7,733 nt of DNA, taken from NCBI GenBank assembly GCA_025455635.1, contig JALOMF010000185.1, forward strand, positions 1 to 7,733, given 5' to 3'. Made by a program: the position numbers and the translations under genes. Source of the DNA: Saprospiraceae bacterium (GTDB taxonomy: Bacteria; Bacteroidota; Bacteroidia; Chitinophagales; Saprospiraceae). Under the pieces are notes generated by a model that was given only the letters and a program-made list of their open reading frames with translations, was not told the origin of the DNA and did no database searches. Shown here piece by piece: positions 6,773-7,733 of this stretch (the first letter of the stretch is position 1; each line of letters starts with the position of its first letter).

Positions 6773-6876
6773 GCCTGGCGCTAGTAGGGTGGTGGTGGTG
6801 CCTCAGAATGGTGTTTTCTTGAGTGCGAACTGTGCGGGGCGTGACGCCATTTTGAGGCGGTGGCTCAGCGCTGGGC
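6773..6876. repeat. Second nested inverted repeat between convergent genes
   Basis: The 129-bp spacer between the lipoprotein gene and the convergent AT-rich gene contains two nested stems. The outer stem pairs 6773-6782 (GCCTGGCGCT) with 6867-6876 (AGCGCTGGGC): 10 pairs, two of them G-U. The inner stem pairs 6800-6813 (GCCTCAGAATGGTG) with 6845-6858 (CGCCATTTTGAGGC): 14 pairs, two of them G-U, around a 31-nt loop. A GGT-rich run (6788-6800) fills the left interior side. There is no U-tract after either arm. The wobbles in both stems suggest that pairing as RNA may matter, for example to block read-through from both sides. It is weaker than the first element, and chance pairing in a G+C-rich spacer remains possible. 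Confidence 0.45.
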
Positions 6877-6899
6877 TGGCATTTCAACATTTAAGGAAC

Positions 6900-7733
6900 T
6901 CACCAATTTGGCTTTTCTTCGATTTGAAATAGTTTCCTCAATTTTTTTTCAAGCTCATTTTCCATGACTTCTAATCCTTGCTGATTTCTAAGGTAAGTCA
7001 ATGTGCGATGATGTCTTAAATCAAACGGAACATCATCAATTGATTGAGTTATAGGAATAAGTTGCTTTCCAAGCGTGTGTGCAATCCCTGCCTCATAAAA
7101 GACATTTGGGTTTTTGCCTGTAAAATCTGCAATTACGACTTTCGAAACATAAATCAATTCAAAAATATCCTGAATGATGGTGGTATTTTCCCAAATGTCA
7201 TCAGCTCTTTTGCACTCAATTCCAAGCTTTTCACAGACTTTTTGAATAGATTGATATGTCGATCTCAATTCAGCATTAAAAGGCATCATTACTGAAACCA
7301 ATCTTTCATTCTGAAGCTTTTGAGGGATTTGAAAGACTTCAGGGCAAAATGTAATTACCTGTCTTGGGGTTGTCTTGTGTGCAGTGGAAATGAATTCACC
7401 TTCTGGCACAAGCATCCCATGTTCTGATAGGTACTTTTCGATTTTTCCTATGCTGTCTGGCGAAGCTTCAATCAAGGAGTTTAAAACTTCTAAAACATTG
7501 CCCTCATAATCATCATCTCCAAAATCAAGACTTCTCAATAATCTATGATGGTCGTTTATTGTATCAGGAAAGCCTACAAAATATCCTAATTCTATCCAGT
7601 TAGTTTTTTTAAAACGACTTGTAATGATATTTTTTAATTCTATCAACTTTAATCCCTTTTTGATTTTTGATTCGGATTCCATTGCTTTCTCAGCATTTTG
7701 AAGTGCTGCCACTGCTGCCATTGCAGAATTTGC
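6900..7733 (-). CDS. NDT/TIR-like Rossmannoid protein with N-terminal conserved domain, 5'-truncated
   Basis: The visible 277 codons run open to the window edge: four codons (A-N-S-A) precede the ATG at 7721, and another Met codon lies at 7682, so the real start is unknown and may be outside. Counting from 7721, the C-terminal half (about 139-265) is a nucleoside 2-deoxyribosyltransferase/TIR-like Rossmannoid domain. It shows LVSVMMPFNAEL (141-152), GIECKRADDIWE (167-178), IIQDIFELIYVSKVVIADFT (182-201), and NPNVFYEAGIAHTLGKQLIPIT (204-225). E210 in FYEAGIAH sits where these enzymes carry a catalytic glutamate, and VPFDLRHHRTLTY (231-243) completes the pattern. The N-terminal part has NWIELGYFVGFPD (41-53) and HRLLRSLDFGDDDYEGNVLEVL (59-80), a compact helical module I recognise as recurrent in bacterial conflict proteins but cannot name with certainty. 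Base composition is much poorer in G+C than in its neighbours, suggesting lateral acquisition. Possible roles are NAD or nucleotide cleavage in antiphage defence (inferred) or nucleotide sensing. Confidence 0.75.
   Translation of the reverse strand, partial: ANSAMAAVAALQNAEKAMESESKIKKGLKLIELKNIITSRFKKTNWIELGYFVGFPDTINDHHRLLRSLDFGDDDYEGNVLEVLNSLIEASPDSIGKIEKYLSEHGMLVPEGEFISTAHKTTPRQVITFCPEVFQIPQKLQNERLVSVMMPFNAELRSTYQSIQKVCEKLGIECKRADDIWENTTIIQDIFELIYVSKVVIADFTGKNPNVFYEAGIAHTLGKQLIPITQSIDDVPFDLRHHRTLTYLRNQQGLEVMENELEKKLRKLFQIEEKPNW

Overview
The window reads as chromosomal DNA of a member of the Bacteroidota, probably a Saprospiria-type lineage (Lewinella or Haliscomenobacter relatives). This rests on three things. 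The AsmA, GH29, DUF1080 and MurI proteins have the character of that phylum. Genes lack clear Shine-Dalgarno sequences. Motifs of the TAnnTTTG type (the Bacteroidota -7 element) lie just ahead of two genes. The genus-level placement is inference only.

Layout, left to right. (1) Positions 1-2375, + strand: the 3' part of a large AsmA-family envelope protein that is internally duplicated; its start lies outside the window. (2) Positions 2389-3813, - strand: a secreted GH29 alpha-L-fucosidase, convergent with the AsmA gene across 13 bp. (3) Positions 3893-4720, + strand: glutamate racemase MurI, divergent from the fucosidase across a compact 79-bp region that carries a -7-like motif on each strand. 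(4) Positions 4738-5265, - strand: a RimJ/RimL-type GNAT acetyltransferase, convergent with murI across 17 bp. (5) Positions 5451-6248, + strand: an exported DUF1080 (3-keto-disaccharide hydrolase-type) protein. (6) Positions 6249-6452: a spacer occupied mostly by a nested palindromic element of about 131 bp. (7) Positions 6453-6770, + strand: a 105-residue lipoprotein with a BamE/SmpA-like sequence pattern. (8) Positions 6771-6899: a second spacer with a weaker nested palindrome. (9) Positions 6900-7733, - strand: the C-terminal part of an AT-rich gene for a nucleoside deoxyribosyltransferase/TIR-like Rossmannoid protein, cut off by the window end.

The genes do not form one operon; orientation changes at almost every boundary. 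There is a loose theme of envelope and glycan functions: AsmA-like transport or outer-membrane homeostasis, the D-glutamate supply for peptidoglycan, fucoside hydrolysis, DUF1080 sugar processing and a small lipoprotein. The last gene stands apart in base composition (about 35% G+C in a sampled line, against 60-68% in the fucosidase and murI) and in type; it is the best candidate for a laterally acquired, possibly defence-related gene. The two palindromic intergenic elements flanking the small lipoprotein gene are the least explained structures here. No tRNA, rRNA, CRISPR array, transposase or riboswitch was recognised.
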